A DNA stretch of 64,000 bases from CAZKAP01 sp964552195 (GCA_964552195.1 CAZKFM010000002.1:124001-188000), one strand, 5' to 3'. Positions 52,610 through 62,566 are shown, counted from the first letter of the stretch. Notes: generated by a model not told the origin, from the letters alone. Program-made: numbers and translations.

Positions 52610-54115
52610 CTACTGTATGTACAGTCCGGTATAGGAAAGCGGGTTGAGTTCCCTGAGCTCCGCACCGAAATTATCTTCGATAACACTGATGAATTCGTTG
52701 GCCACCACGGCGTGGGCACGCGGGGTAGGATGTATCCCATCCAGGGAGAAAGCACCACCAGTGCCGAAATCGTTATTCAGCAGGCTGCCATCATCGAGCA
52801 GCACACCGGTGGTCAGCAGGCTTTGGTAGAGGGCGTCGATATCGACTAGCGGAGTGTCCGTGTTAGCAGCCACGGCAGCTATCACTTGGTTCATAGCCAA
52901 CCGGGCGTTCTCGACTTCGGTTTGCTCCTCTGGGGTGAGCACCCAATTGTCGGCCAGGGGTACACCCACACCATTGACTGAGGTAGGATCATTCGGGTTG
53001 GCCAGCGTTCCGATGAAGGACGATGCAGGCAACACGATCTTGTCTTCTGCGGTTGCCTGTCGCATATTGATCAGGGCCGGATTGATGAAAGTGAGGTCGG
53101 TCAGGTCCTCGTCCAGGATCACGGGAGCGTTTCCGGGTCCTGCCTGAAAGCTGATGACCCGTCGGTCGAATTCGGCCTGATCGATCAGGTTGGCCGCCAG
53201 GGCCTGCTGCAGCCCTCCGTTGTAAGCGGCGTAGGCTCCGTTAACCACCTGAGCGGTCGCCTCGTCCAGGGGAACCGGATTAAAGGGCACCGTCGTGAAG
53301 TAGGGTACATCCAGTATGCCTGGAATATTGGCGATTACTCCCTGAGCTCCCTGTGCCTTCATAGCCGTGATCGCAGCCGTAAGGGCTCCGCCGACGACGT
53401 TAGGATCGCTGATATCGTTTCCTCCGTATGTGCTGGGGTCCAGGTTTCCGGCCTGGTTTACGCCTGCACCTCCGGATGCCGCATAGCCCAGTACGTCGTT
53501 ATTGCCCAGCCAGATCGTAAAGAAGGTGGGGGATTGGGCCAATGCATCTTCCAGTATGGTGGCGGTTTCCGAGCTGGAGAATCTGGCAAAATAAGGATTC
53601 GCCAGGCCCTGAGCTACCCCGGCAACCGAACCATATCCCGGTGCGGCTATATGGTAACTCTTGGCTCCGGGAACGCCCATGTTGTTGACGCCTCCGGTAA
53701 GCTTATTGGTTACTTCTGTAGCAGGGTTGCCCGGAACGGCTACGGGTGTTGGACTTCCGGTGGTGAATGACAAGATAAGGCGATTGCCTGCGATAACCTG
53801 TCCGCCCAAGGTAAGGCCTCCGAGATTGTCCGCCATCAGGGGAGTGCTGAAATCGCCCCCACCAGCTTCGCCAAAGGCATTGCCCAGGAAGTTGGCATAG
53901 GAGGTCTCTTGGCCGTCTATAAACAGGGCGTTGTCGGAAAACCCAGCGGTTATGGAATTGCCCAGGGCCACATAGGTGCTGAAATTTGCAGAGCCGGCAC
54001 TGGCCTGGAAATTGTCAACCGGTTCTTCCGGTGCTACATTGATAAACAGGTCGTCCTCCTGACAGGAGATCAGCATTAGGGGGATTAGGCCCGCTAAAAG
54101 CCATATTCTTTTCAT
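52610..54115 (-). CDS. SGNH/GDSL-family lipoprotein hydrolase
   Basis: A 501-residue lipoprotein (LMLISC lipobox). Block I reads YVALGNSITAGFSDNA, where the GDSL Ser appears in GNSI. Block III appears as TIWLGNNDVLGYA, and block V as DGIHPTPRAHAVVANEF with the catalytic Asp-x-x-His. This is an envelope SGNH hydrolase, likely an esterase or lipase acting on the outer surface or in the periplasm. The substrate is unknown. The spacer between blocks is larger than in E. coli TesA because of extra loops. Confidence 0.85.
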   Translation of the reverse strand: MKRIWLLAGLIPLMLISCQEDDLFINVAPEEPVDNFQASAGSANFSTYVALGNSITAGFSDNALFIDGQETSYANFLGNAFGEAGGGDFSTPLMADNLGGLTLGGQVIAGNRLILSFTTGSPTPVAVPGNPATEVTNKLTGGVNNMGVPGAKSYHIAAPGYGSVAGVAQGLANPYFARFSSSETATILEDALAQSPTFFTIWLGNNDVLGYAASGGAGVNQAGNLDPSTYGGNDISDPNVVGGALTAAITAMKAQGAQGVIANIPGILDVPYFTTVPFNPVPLDEATAQVVNGAYAAYNGGLQQALAANLIDQAEFDRRVISFQAGPGNAPVILDEDLTDLTFINPALINMRQATAEDKIVLPASSFIGTLANPNDPTSVNGVGVPLADNWVLTPEEQTEVENARLAMNQVIAAVAANTDTPLVDIDALYQSLLTTGVLLDDGSLLNNDFGTGGAFSLDGIHPTPRAHAVVANEFISVIEDNFGAELRELNPLSYTGLYIQ

Positions 54116-54268
54116 AGTAAATTAGTTTTAAGTTAGTAAGCAGGAAATGAGAGGAATAGCCTCAAGCCTGCGGAATTTCCAAATCTAACAAAAAAATTAC
54201 CGGAATATTATAAAAAAGTTAGCAAAACGCAAGCTTTTCTGTCGATTTACCGGCTGTAAAGATTCCAC

Positions 54269-55039
54269 TTACAATTGCAGGAAGGCAGTAGTCTGTTCGA
54301 AGAAAGAAACCGGATTTTCGGCATGTAGCCAATGGCCCGCATTCTGCACCAGGGCATCCGAGGCTTCGGGAAAGTGACGCCGGATTTGTTTCCAGTCGGC
54401 ATCGACAACGTATTCGGAGCGATCTCCCCGGATAAAGAGCGCAGGTCCTCCGAAAACGGCCCGCTCCTGCAGGGGTTCTCCAATTTCTTCCAGTCTTTCT
54501 TTGAGGATCGGGAGGTTGCAGCGCCACCCCAGTTTTCCGGGTTTTTCCCAGTACAGATTCTTGAGCAGGAATTGCCTGATCGATCGTTCCGGCAGGTATC
54601 GCGCCAGGGATTGATCTGCTTCCTCCCGCGTTTGAATCGACTGCAGGGGGAGGGCATCCATGGCATCCACTATGTATTGATGATGCGGGGGGTAGTACTT
54701 GGGAGCAATGTCGGCCACGATCAGACGACTTAACAGGCTGGGATTCCTGCAGGCCAGATTCATGGCCGTTTTTCCGCCCATGGAATGACCGAGTACATCA
54801 ACCTTTCCCAGGCCTTTTTGCTGACAATAAACCTCAATATCCTGACTCAGCCAGTCGTAGTCAAAGTCCACGGAATGGAAACTGCGTCCGTGATTGCGCT
54901 GGTCGATCAGGTGCACTTCAAAGCCCTGTTCAGCATAGCGGTTACCCAGTGACTTCCAGTTATCCGACATGCCCAGGAAACCGTGCAGGATGAGTAAGGG
55001 CTTGCCACTTCCGAGACGTTGAGAATGAAGGAGGTTCAT
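54269..55039 (-). CDS. Alpha/beta hydrolase, YbfF-like esterase
   Basis: A 256-residue cytoplasmic esterase. The oxyanion-hole segment LLILHGFLGMSDNW and DQRNHGRS are the YbfF landmarks. The nucleophile elbow is GHSMGGKTAMNLA, the acid is near RGDRSEYV and the His lies in NAGHWLHAENP. YbfF-type enzymes cleave short acyl-CoA or acyl esters. It overlaps pdxJ by an ATGA junction, so the two genes form an operon. Confidence 0.85.
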   Translation of the reverse strand: MNLLHSQRLGSGKPLLILHGFLGMSDNWKSLGNRYAEQGFEVHLIDQRNHGRSFHSVDFDYDWLSQDIEVYCQQKGLGKVDVLGHSMGGKTAMNLACRNPSLLSRLIVADIAPKYYPPHHQYIVDAMDALPLQSIQTREEADQSLARYLPERSIRQFLLKNLYWEKPGKLGWRCNLPILKERLEEIGEPLQERAVFGGPALFIRGDRSEYVVDADWKQIRRHFPEASDALVQNAGHWLHAENPVSFFEQTTAFLQL

Positions 55040-55752
55040 GACTGCAGGCGGTTCAGGTACATCGCAATGACGTTTTCCAGCCCCAGGTCTATCGACTCGC
55101 AGATCAGCGCATGCCCAATGGAAACCTCCAATAGCCCGGGTATGTTCGAAGCGAAAAAGGCGATGTTTTCCAGATTTAAGTCATGGCCTGCATTGAGTGC
55201 CAGACCGAGTTCTGCTGCCCTTTTGCCTGCCTCGGCAAAAGGAGCGACGGCCTTGCCCGGATCAGAAGGGTACCGCCGGGCATAGGACTCGGTATAGAGT
55301 TCGATCCGGTCGGTTCCTACTTCTGCTGCTCCTTCTACCATGCGAACATCGGGATCCACAAATATGGAAGTCCTCACTCCCAGCGATCTAAAATGGGCTA
55401 TGGTTTCCGAAAGGAAAACCTTATGCCCGACAGTATCCCAGCCATGATCGGAAGTAATGGCGTCTTCGCCGTCGGGAACCAAGGTCACCTGATCCGGTCT
55501 GACCTCCTCAATGAGCCTTATGAATTTAGGAATGGGGTTGCCTTCGATGTTGAATTCCGTTGTAACTATATCCTTGAGCTGCCTCGCATCCTCGTAGCGG
55601 ATATGCCGTTCATCGGGTCGGGGATGAATGGTGATACCCTGCCCTCCGAATTCCTCTATGCGCCTGGCCGTCCGCATCAGATCCGGTTGATTCCCGCCAC
55701 GGGCATTTCTAAGGGTCGCCCACTTATTGATGTTCACGCTTAATCGTGTCAT
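55036..55752 (-). CDS. pdxJ: Pyridoxine 5'-phosphate synthase
   Basis: A 238-residue TIM-barrel enzyme joining 1-deoxy-D-xylulose 5-phosphate and 3-amino-2-oxopropyl phosphate in vitamin B6 synthesis. Landmarks are SVNINKWATLRNARGGNQPD near the N-terminus, GITIHPRPDERHI, LVPDGEDAITSDHGWD, and GHDLNLENI. The ATG at 55752 (MTRLSVNINKWATLRN) was used, since the open frame starts 7 codons earlier. It is divergent from the CBS-domain gene and overlaps the esterase gene by 4 bp. Confidence 0.96.
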   Translation of the reverse strand: MTRLSVNINKWATLRNARGGNQPDLMRTARRIEEFGGQGITIHPRPDERHIRYEDARQLKDIVTTEFNIEGNPIPKFIRLIEEVRPDQVTLVPDGEDAITSDHGWDTVGHKVFLSETIAHFRSLGVRTSIFVDPDVRMVEGAAEVGTDRIELYTESYARRYPSDPGKAVAPFAEAGKRAAELGLALNAGHDLNLENIAFFASNIPGLLEVSIGHALICESIDLGLENVIAMYLNRLQS

Positions 55753-55908
55753 GTGTCGCTTTTGAGTCCGCAAAAATAGTCGATCCCAGGCACAAGACCT
55801 TGCGGGCAGCCCGTACCTTGTCTGTTAAGGCGTTTCTTAAATTAAAGTCGGATCGGCCGTTATGGGTATGGGAATTCGTAATTTCGACCCAGGTTAGCCT
55901 GCGTCATT

Positions 55909-56565
55909 ATGCAATTACAACTTATACAAACGCTGCCCACCTTCGAGTTGGACCAGCACATCGAACTGATACGCGTTTTCTTCGAAGACCACACGTTTTC
56001 CCATATCGCCGTGGTGAACCAGGATCGCTTTGTGGGGATGATAGCCGAAAATGACATCGAGTGTTTCGAAGACCGGAGCCAACTGTCAGATGTGGTCTCC
56101 TCCCTTCAACCCTTTTTTGTTACCCCCCAATCCAACTGGTTGGATGTCCTGGAGCAATTCGGCCGAAACGATTCCAACATACTTCCTGTGGTGGACCATG
56201 AAGGACGGGTAATGGGATATTACGACCTGAACGAGGTAGTTGGTGGCTTTATCGAGACCCCGTTTTTTACGGAACCCGGAGGCGTCATTGTAGTGGCAGT
56301 GGGTATTAAGGACTACTCATTCAGCGAAATTTCACAGATCGTAGAGGGCAGCAATTCCCGTATTCTCGGGGCATTCATTTCGGACTCGCAGAACGATGTG
56401 GTACAGATCACGCTTAAATTAAGTGCGGGTAACCTCAACGAAGTGCTGCAGACGTTTCGGCGCTACAACTATACCATCGAGTACGGAAATGAGGCGGACC
56501 AGTATATGGGTGAGCTCCAGAAGCGCAACGATTACCTTGGGAAATACCTTAACATCGGCGAATGA
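55909..56565 (+). CDS. CBS-domain protein
   Basis: A 218-residue protein: a tandem CBS pair at residues about 1-125 (HTFSHIAVVNQDRFVGMIAENDI and NILPVVDHEGRVMGYYDLNEV), followed by an ACT-like regulatory domain (about 130-215, GGVIVVAVGIKDYSFSEISQIVEGS). It probably binds an adenosine nucleotide and senses energy or redox state. It overlaps the NAD kinase start by 4 bp, so it may regulate it or respond with it. In Flavobacteriia this pair with nadK is a familiar neighbour of pdxJ. Confidence 0.85.
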   Translation: MQLQLIQTLPTFELDQHIELIRVFFEDHTFSHIAVVNQDRFVGMIAENDIECFEDRSQLSDVVSSLQPFFVTPQSNWLDVLEQFGRNDSNILPVVDHEGRVMGYYDLNEVVGGFIETPFFTEPGGVIVVAVGIKDYSFSEISQIVEGSNSRILGAFISDSQNDVVQITLKLSAGNLNEVLQTFRRYNYTIEYGNEADQYMGELQKRNDYLGKYLNIGE

Positions 56566-57440
56566 AGGCAGCCCTCTATCTGCAGGTCTTTAAGGAAGAA
56601 GATTGGCCGTTCGTTCGCTTGTTCATGGACCGATGGTCCTGGGAGGGCGGGCAGTTGCTGGTCAATGACGCCTGTTATTCGGACCTCACCCAACATTGGG
56701 GAACGAATACAGGGGTTTATTCTTCTTACCGCGATCTCGATCCTGACGTCGATCTCATGGTCAGTTTCGGTGGTGATGGTACCATGCTCAGAGCGGCCAC
56801 TTACCTGAAGAATGCCGACATACCTCTGGTCGGCGTCAATACAGGGCGCCTGGGTTTTTTGTCCACCGTCCACAAGGAAGCCGTGGACTATCTGGTTCGG
56901 CAGTTTAAAGATGGCAATTACCGGATCGAGAAGCGTCAGCTCCTCAGCATTGAGTGTAAGGACAGCCCAGGGATGTTTACCGACATGAATTTCGCCCTGA
57001 ATGAGGTCGCCCTGAGCCGGAAGGATACGACTTCCATGATCACCATAGAGACCCACCTCAATGACGAATTCCTTACGTCCTACTGGGCCGACGGCCTGAT
57101 TATTTCCTCGCCTACGGGATCGACCGGTTACTCACTCTCCTGTGGAGGCCCGGTAATATCACCCGGAGTCAGGGCGTGGGTGCTGACGCCCATAGCTCCC
57201 CATAATCTGAGTGCCCGACCGTTAGTTGTTCCGGACGACACCCGCATTCGCGTCAGGGTAAGCGGGCGCGAGGACCACCACCTGGTATCCCTGGATTCAC
57301 GGATTTATACCGTGCCCAATGACTGGGAATTTACCATTCAGAAGGCAGACTTTATGCTGAAAATGCTCCTGCTTCCTGAGGAAAACTTCCTGACCACCCT
57401 GAGGAACAAGCTCCTTTGGGGAGAAGACCAGCGCAATTGA
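56562..57440 (+). CDS. nadK: NAD kinase
   Basis: A 292-residue NAD kinase (ATP-dependent NADP synthesis). The GGDGT signature reads VSFGGDGTMLRAA. The conserved NEVALSR and the C-terminal SPTGSTGYSLSCGGPVISPG loop are also present. It overlaps the CBS-domain gene by an ATGA junction. The usual length and no truncation. Following genes are envelope-biogenesis genes. Confidence 0.96.
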   Translation: MKAALYLQVFKEEDWPFVRLFMDRWSWEGGQLLVNDACYSDLTQHWGTNTGVYSSYRDLDPDVDLMVSFGGDGTMLRAATYLKNADIPLVGVNTGRLGFLSTVHKEAVDYLVRQFKDGNYRIEKRQLLSIECKDSPGMFTDMNFALNEVALSRKDTTSMITIETHLNDEFLTSYWADGLIISSPTGSTGYSLSCGGPVISPGVRAWVLTPIAPHNLSARPLVVPDDTRIRVRVSGREDHHLVSLDSRIYTVPNDWEFTIQKADFMLKMLLLPEENFLTTLRNKLLWGEDQRN

Positions 57441-57531
57441 GGTCATAGGCAGTGCAATATTTTATGCCGATATCTGTTAGTTATACGGAACACTTTATGA
57501 AGTCAGGATCGCATTCCTGCATTCTTGAACT

Positions 57532-58245
57532 ATGAGAATACTGACGCTTTTCTTTTTGCTGATCGTGGTATCGGCCCGGGCGCAAACCTATGAAATCGGA
57601 GCTTTTATTGGAGGTACCAACGGTATAGGCGATATCGGCCGTACCAACTTCGTGGATCCCAATGCCCTGGCCTGGGGTGCGGTCTTTAAGTGGAACAAAA
57701 GCCTGAGGTATTCCTGGAGGGCCAGCTTTACCCGCGGTAACCTGATCTTTGACGATTTTCGCTCTTCAGACGCCAGTCGGGTAAACCGGGGCAAGAAAAG
57801 CAACAATGTAATCACGGAGTACTCGGCGGGCATAGAATTCAACTTCTTCGAATTCAACCTGCACCGACTGGGTCCGGCCTTTACTCCCTACATCTATACA
57901 GGTCTTACCTATTTCCGATACGACTACAACTATTACGTTAATCCCACTTCGGATCTCAGGCCACTGGATACGAATCTGCGCGAGGGTGCACTGGCGGTCC
58001 CCATGACGGTAGGGGTTAAGTTTCGTTTGAATCGATTTCTTATCTTAGCAGCCGAAGTCGGAGCCCGGTATACACTGACGGACAATCTGGATGCGAGCAA
58101 CCCCGAGGACCTGGAATCGCTAACGATATCGCAGATCAACCAACGGGTTTTTGGCAATGTCTTCAGCGACGACTGGTACGTATTTACCGGGGCAACCTTA
58201 ACTTATACCTTTGGACGAAAACCCTGCCAGGTCTGCTACGAATAA
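57532..58245 (+). CDS. DUF6089-type outer-membrane beta-barrel protein
   Basis: A 237-residue secreted protein with a signal peptide (FFLLIVVSARAQ). The rest consists of alternating strands (YEIGAFIGGTNGIGDIG, FKWNKSLRYSWRASFT, PAFTPYIYTGLTYFRYDYNYY and YVFTGATLTYTFGRKPC), like a small porin-like barrel. DUF6089 is typical of Bacteroidota and often lies directly before uppS. The function is unknown. The 3' end overlaps uppS by 35 bp, and two cysteines near the C-terminus (PCQVCYE) may form a disulfide. Confidence 0.82.
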   Translation: MRILTLFFLLIVVSARAQTYEIGAFIGGTNGIGDIGRTNFVDPNALAWGAVFKWNKSLRYSWRASFTRGNLIFDDFRSSDASRVNRGKKSNNVITEYSAGIEFNFFEFNLHRLGPAFTPYIYTGLTYFRYDYNYYVNPTSDLRPLDTNLREGALAVPMTVGVKFRLNRFLILAAEVGARYTLTDNLDASNPEDLESLTISQINQRVFGNVFSDDWYVFTGATLTYTFGRKPCQVCYE

Positions 58246-59011
58246 GTTATCCCCCTTACTGGCAAAAGTACCTAAGGAGGGCAGGCCCCGCCATATCGCT
58301 ATTATTATGGACGGAAACGGCCGCTGGGCGAGACAGCGCGGTCGCCTGAGGGTATTCGGACACGAAAACGGTGTGAAGGCCGTACGCGAGACCGTAGAGA
58401 GCTGCTCCCGCCTGGGCATAGAGTACCTGACCCTGTACGCGTTTTCCACCGAGAACTGGAAACGCCCACCCCTGGAAGTGGAGACACTGATGAAGCTGCT
58501 GGTGGCTTCACTTAAGAAAGAACTCAGGACGCTGAAGGACAACAACATCAAGCTGAACTCCATAGGTAATCTGGAAAACCTGCCTAAAGCCGTCAGGCAG
58601 CATCTGACGGAGGTGATCGAAGACACAGCCGGAAATACCGGCCTGACACTTACCCTGGCATTGAGTTACGGATCCCGGGAAGAGCTTGTGAATACTGTGA
58701 AACAGCTTTGTTCCAAAGTTAAAAATAACCTAATTTCGCCCGACCGTATTAGCGAGTCAGACATAAATAGCCATCTTTACACGCACGACCTGCCTGATGT
58801 GGACCTCGTGATCCGAACCAGCGGAGAGCAGCGAATCAGCAACTTTTTACTGTGGCAGATGGCTTATGCAGAACTCTATTTTACGGATGTGCTTTGGCCG
58901 GATTTCAGGGAGTCCCATCTGGTGGAAGCGATCTTGAATTATCAAAACAGAGAGCGTAGATTTGGAAAGACGAGTGAACAGTTGGGTTCTCAGGTTGGGA
59001 AGGCGCCTTAG
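58211..59011 (+). CDS. uppS: Isoprenyl transferase, undecaprenyl pyrophosphate synthase
   Basis: A 266-residue cis-prenyltransferase making the C55 lipid carrier for cell-wall synthesis. The catalytic Asp lies in IAIIMDGNGRWA, and later blocks include ENWKRP and LVIRTSGEQRISNF. The C-terminal part is FTDVLWPDFRESHL. Initiation uses a TTG at 58211 and overlaps the preceding gene by 35 bp; no ATG exists upstream of the catalytic region. The 3' end overlaps bamA. Confidence 0.93.
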   Translation: MDENPARSATNKLSPLLAKVPKEGRPRHIAIIMDGNGRWARQRGRLRVFGHENGVKAVRETVESCSRLGIEYLTLYAFSTENWKRPPLEVETLMKLLVASLKKELRTLKDNNIKLNSIGNLENLPKAVRQHLTEVIEDTAGNTGLTLTLALSYGSREELVNTVKQLCSKVKNNLISPDRISESDINSHLYTHDLPDVDLVIRTSGEQRISNFLLWQMAYAELYFTDVLWPDFRESHLVEAILNYQNRERRFGKTSEQLGSQVGKAP

Positions 59012-61616
59012 CTTTCCTTTTTTATTGACCGCGATTCTCTGCTTTCAACCCGATGCCCGCGGTCAGGTGATATCCACGGAAGACAGTAAGAAATACATAC
59101 TCGGTGGCATAAGCGTTACCGGTCTCCAGAGCTATAACGAACAGACGGTGATTTCGTTCTCCAAACTCCGGGTGGGGGAGGAGATCGAAGTGCCCGGCGA
59201 ACAGCTCAGCGATGTGATCAAGCGCCTCTGGGACCTGGACCTGTTCACGGATGTATCCGTTTATCAGACCCGCTTGGTACAGGATACCATTTTCCTGGAG
59301 CTGAACATACAGGAGCGACCGACGCTGTCCGAAGTTACATTCTACGGGATCAAGAACAAGAAGATTCTGGAACTCATTGACGAGACCGGCCTGAAGAAAG
59401 GACGCAAGATCACCGAGAGTCTGATCGCCAATTCCAAGAATTATATCATTAATAAGTACCGCAAGAAGGGTTATCTGAATGCCGGGGTGCAGATTTCCAC
59501 TACTCCGGATACGGTTGGGATCAATTCCCGCAAGATGGTTGTTAACATAAAGCCCGGACCCAAGGTTAAGATTAAGGATATAGAGTTCGTGGGCAACGAA
59601 AAACTTTCGGACAAGGTTTTGCGCAGTGGCAAAGGGCTTAAAAATACCAAGAAACGCAAGTTCTACCGGTTCTGGAAGGCCTCCAAATACATCGAAGAAG
59701 ACTATAAGGAAGACCTGAAGAACATCATCGATACCTATGCGGAGCGGGGATACCGCGATGCCCGAATCGTTTCGGACACCTTTGTTCGCCTGGACGAAAA
59801 GAACATCGCCCTGAAGATCGAGCTGCAGGAAGGGGATCGGTACTATTTCGGAGATATCGACTTCGTTGGGAATACGGTGTACAGTGACCGGGCCCTATCT
59901 CAGATCCTAGGAATCAAAAAAGGGGATCCGTACAACGGGGTGCTATTGCGGAAGCGCATAGCCGACGATACCAAGCCGGACGCCCAGGACATTACCAATC
60001 TGTATCAGAACAACGGTTACCTCTTTTCGCGCATCAGCCCCATAGAGACCTCGGCGGTCAAGGACACCATCGACTTCGAGATTCGGATTATAGAAGGGAA
60101 GGAGACCTTCCTGGACCACGTGTATGTACAGGGCAACGACAAGACCAACGACCATGTGATCTATCGCGAAATTCGAACCAAGCCCGGGCGTAAATACAGC
60201 AAGGAAGAGATCGTCAGGACCATACGGGAACTCGGCCAGCTGGGATTCTTCGATGCCGAGCAGATCACTCCCGACATTGAGAATCCAGACCCGAATGCCG
60301 GGACGGTCGATATCAAATGGAATCTCGTTGAGGCAGGCTCCAGCCAGGTGGAATTACAGGGCGGAGTCGGCGGCGGAGGCTTTATCGGCACATTGGGGCT
60401 CTCCTTCAACAACTTCTCCATGCAGAACATCTTCAATAAGGAGGCTTACAATCCGGTACCCATGGGAGATGGTCAGCGGTTTGCACTCCGACTTCAGGCC
60501 AGCCGCACATTTCGCGTCTATAGCCTGAACTTCACCGAGCCCTGGCTTGGAGGTAGGAAGCCGGTGAGTTTTAACGTAAGCTTTCAGAGGACCCAGCAAT
60601 TTTCGTCCTCCTTCCGCAACGGACGCATCGAGGTGGACCGGGACCGGGGATTCTCGATAACCGGTGTCAGCACCGGGATTTCCAAGCGGGTGACCTGGCC
60701 GGATGACTTTTTTGTCGTATCGCATGCCTTGAGTCTCCAGCTTTACGACTTTGACAACTTCAACAACGGGCTGTTTAACTTCGGTAATGGAAGTTCCAAT
60801 TCCTTTACCTATTCCTTTGGACTGTCCCGGAGTTCCCAGGGGCCCAGTCGGATTTTCCCGCTAACGGGCTCTAACTTCGCCTTCACCGCGAAATTTACGC
60901 CTCCCTGGTCGCTGATCACGGGTAAGGACTTCAAGGCCATACGTCAGGAGATCGACGATATCGGACAGGAACTGTTGGAAATCGGTACCACTGACCCCGC
61001 GGCTCCTTCGCTGAGTCGCCGGCTAGAGCAGCTGGAGGAAGAGCGCTTTAAGCTCCTTGAATTTTACAAGATCAAATTCCAGGGTGACTGGTACACCCGA
61101 CTGGTCGATAAGCTCGTGCTGCGCACCAATGGAGAGTTCGGATTTCTGGGGGCCTACAACAACGATATAGGGGCGGTACCCTTCGAGCGCTTCTTCGTGG
61201 GCGGGGATGGTCTGGGGAACTTTACTCTGGATGGACGGGATATCATACAGCTGCGGGGGTACGAGAACAGTTCCCTGACTCCATTTAGTACGAATCCCAT
61301 TACGGGAAGGCTCGAGCAGGATGGGGGAACGATTTACAATAAATTCTCTCTGGAACTCCGATATCCGTTTACCCTCAAGCCCACGGCTTCGATTTACGGG
61401 CTCACTTTTCTGGAGGCGGGTAACTCATTCAGCAATTTTAGCACGTTTAATCCGTTTGACCTGAAACGATCTGCCGGATTTGGCCTGCGTATTTTTATGC
61501 CGGCCTTTGGACTATTGGGGATTGATTTCGGTTATGGATTCGATCGGGATAACAATCCGGCCTCCCAGCAGATCAGCGGTTGGCAGACGCACTTCATCAT
61601 TGGTCAGCAATTTTAG
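58974..61616 (+). CDS. bamA: Outer membrane protein assembly factor BamA (Omp85)
   Basis: About 880 residues. A signal peptide (LLTAILCFQPDARGQ) is followed by five POTRA-like domains (about 45-430, e.g. GISVTGLQSYNEQTVISF, VEFVGNEKLSDKVLRSGKGL, DHVYVQGNDKTNDHVIYREI) and then a 16-strand barrel (about 440-884) ending in the FIIGQQF motif. BamA inserts barrel proteins into the outer membrane. The start is either TTG at 58962 or GTG at 58974, both overlapping uppS; I use the GTG. The next two genes encode Skp/OmpH periplasmic chaperones. Confidence 0.95.
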   Translation: MNSWVLRLGRRLSFPFLLTAILCFQPDARGQVISTEDSKKYILGGISVTGLQSYNEQTVISFSKLRVGEEIEVPGEQLSDVIKRLWDLDLFTDVSVYQTRLVQDTIFLELNIQERPTLSEVTFYGIKNKKILELIDETGLKKGRKITESLIANSKNYIINKYRKKGYLNAGVQISTTPDTVGINSRKMVVNIKPGPKVKIKDIEFVGNEKLSDKVLRSGKGLKNTKKRKFYRFWKASKYIEEDYKEDLKNIIDTYAERGYRDARIVSDTFVRLDEKNIALKIELQEGDRYYFGDIDFVGNTVYSDRALSQILGIKKGDPYNGVLLRKRIADDTKPDAQDITNLYQNNGYLFSRISPIETSAVKDTIDFEIRIIEGKETFLDHVYVQGNDKTNDHVIYREIRTKPGRKYSKEEIVRTIRELGQLGFFDAEQITPDIENPDPNAGTVDIKWNLVEAGSSQVELQGGVGGGGFIGTLGLSFNNFSMQNIFNKEAYNPVPMGDGQRFALRLQASRTFRVYSLNFTEPWLGGRKPVSFNVSFQRTQQFSSSFRNGRIEVDRDRGFSITGVSTGISKRVTWPDDFFVVSHALSLQLYDFDNFNNGLFNFGNGSSNSFTYSFGLSRSSQGPSRIFPLTGSNFAFTAKFTPPWSLITGKDFKAIRQEIDDIGQELLEIGTTDPAAPSLSRRLEQLEEERFKLLEFYKIKFQGDWYTRLVDKLVLRTNGEFGFLGAYNNDIGAVPFERFFVGGDGLGNFTLDGRDIIQLRGYENSSLTPFSTNPITGRLEQDGGTIYNKFSLELRYPFTLKPTASIYGLTFLEAGNSFSNFSTFNPFDLKRSAGFGLRIFMPAFGLLGIDFGYGFDRDNNPASQQISGWQTHFIIGQQF

Positions 61617-61690
61617 GCCAATGAGCGAATGCCCCGGGTTAATCTGATGAGATTCTTATTTTTGGCATGGTTTTTTCCATTAAATCAACA

Positions 61691-62566
61691 ATGAAGATGC
61701 GAAAGCTAATGTTTCTGGCACTCACTCTGATCATAGGGTCGGGAACAGCCCTGGCGCAGCGCGGCGTGCGTGTCGGATACATCGACGTGGAATACATACT
61801 GGAAAATGTGGAGGAATACCGACAGGCCAACGACCAGCTGAATATCAAGGCGGCCAAGTGGAAGGAGGAGGTCGAGCTAATGCGATCTAAGATCGAAGAG
61901 ATGAAGAAGGACCTCAGGGCAGAGAAAGTGCTCCTGACCAACGAGCTGATCGCGGAGCGAGAAGAGGAAATACAGCTGCTGGAATCCGAAATGATCAAGT
62001 ACCAGCAGGACCGCTTCGGGCCACAGGGAGATTTGGTTCTTCAGAAAAAACTGCTGGTGCAGCCCATACAGGATATGGTATTTGCTGAGGTACAAAAGAT
62101 TGGACAGAACCGGAGGTACGATTTCATTTTCGACCGATCGGCGGATGTGGTTATGCTTTTTGCCGATAAAAGGCATGATTTGAGTGATGTGGTGCTGCGG
62201 GAAATTGGCCGTACCAAGAAGATTAGTGCCTCAAAGCGCAAGCAGGAGGAACTGGAACGCATGGAGCAACTGCGCGAGGAGGGCATAGTAGCGCCCGAAG
62301 AGGAGAACGAACAACTCAAGGAACGCAAGGATGCCGTATCCAAGATCCGCGACGAGCGCCAGCAGCAGTTGGAAGAACACAGGGCCGAGCAATTGCGCCT
62401 AAGGGAAGAAAGGCGGAAAGCCTATGAGGATAGACGAAAGAAGCTCCTGGAAGAGCGGGAGAAGAGGCAACGCGAGAAGTTAAAAGGAAGAGGGGAAGCT
62501 AAGGATAGTCTGCCCGAGGCCGCAAAGGATACGGTTCCCATGTTGCCAAACGATAATAAACTATAA
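61691..62566 (+). CDS. OmpH/Skp-family periplasmic chaperone, long form
   Basis: About 291 residues: a signal peptide (KLMFLALTLIIGSGTALAQ), a Skp-like core (VGYIDVEYILENVEEYRQAN, through RRYDFIFDRSADVVMLFADK), then a long coiled-coil tail rich in E, K and R (QEELERMEQLREEG... EERRKAYEDRRKKLLEERE). Skp-like proteins hold unfolded outer-membrane proteins. The extended tail (about 180-291) is unlike E. coli Skp. It follows bamA by about 75 bp. Confidence 0.88.
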   Translation: MKMRKLMFLALTLIIGSGTALAQRGVRVGYIDVEYILENVEEYRQANDQLNIKAAKWKEEVELMRSKIEEMKKDLRAEKVLLTNELIAEREEEIQLLESEMIKYQQDRFGPQGDLVLQKKLLVQPIQDMVFAEVQKIGQNRRYDFIFDRSADVVMLFADKRHDLSDVVLREIGRTKKISASKRKQEELERMEQLREEGIVAPEEENEQLKERKDAVSKIRDERQQQLEEHRAEQLRLREERRKAYEDRRKKLLEEREKRQREKLKGRGEAKDSLPEAAKDTVPMLPNDNKL

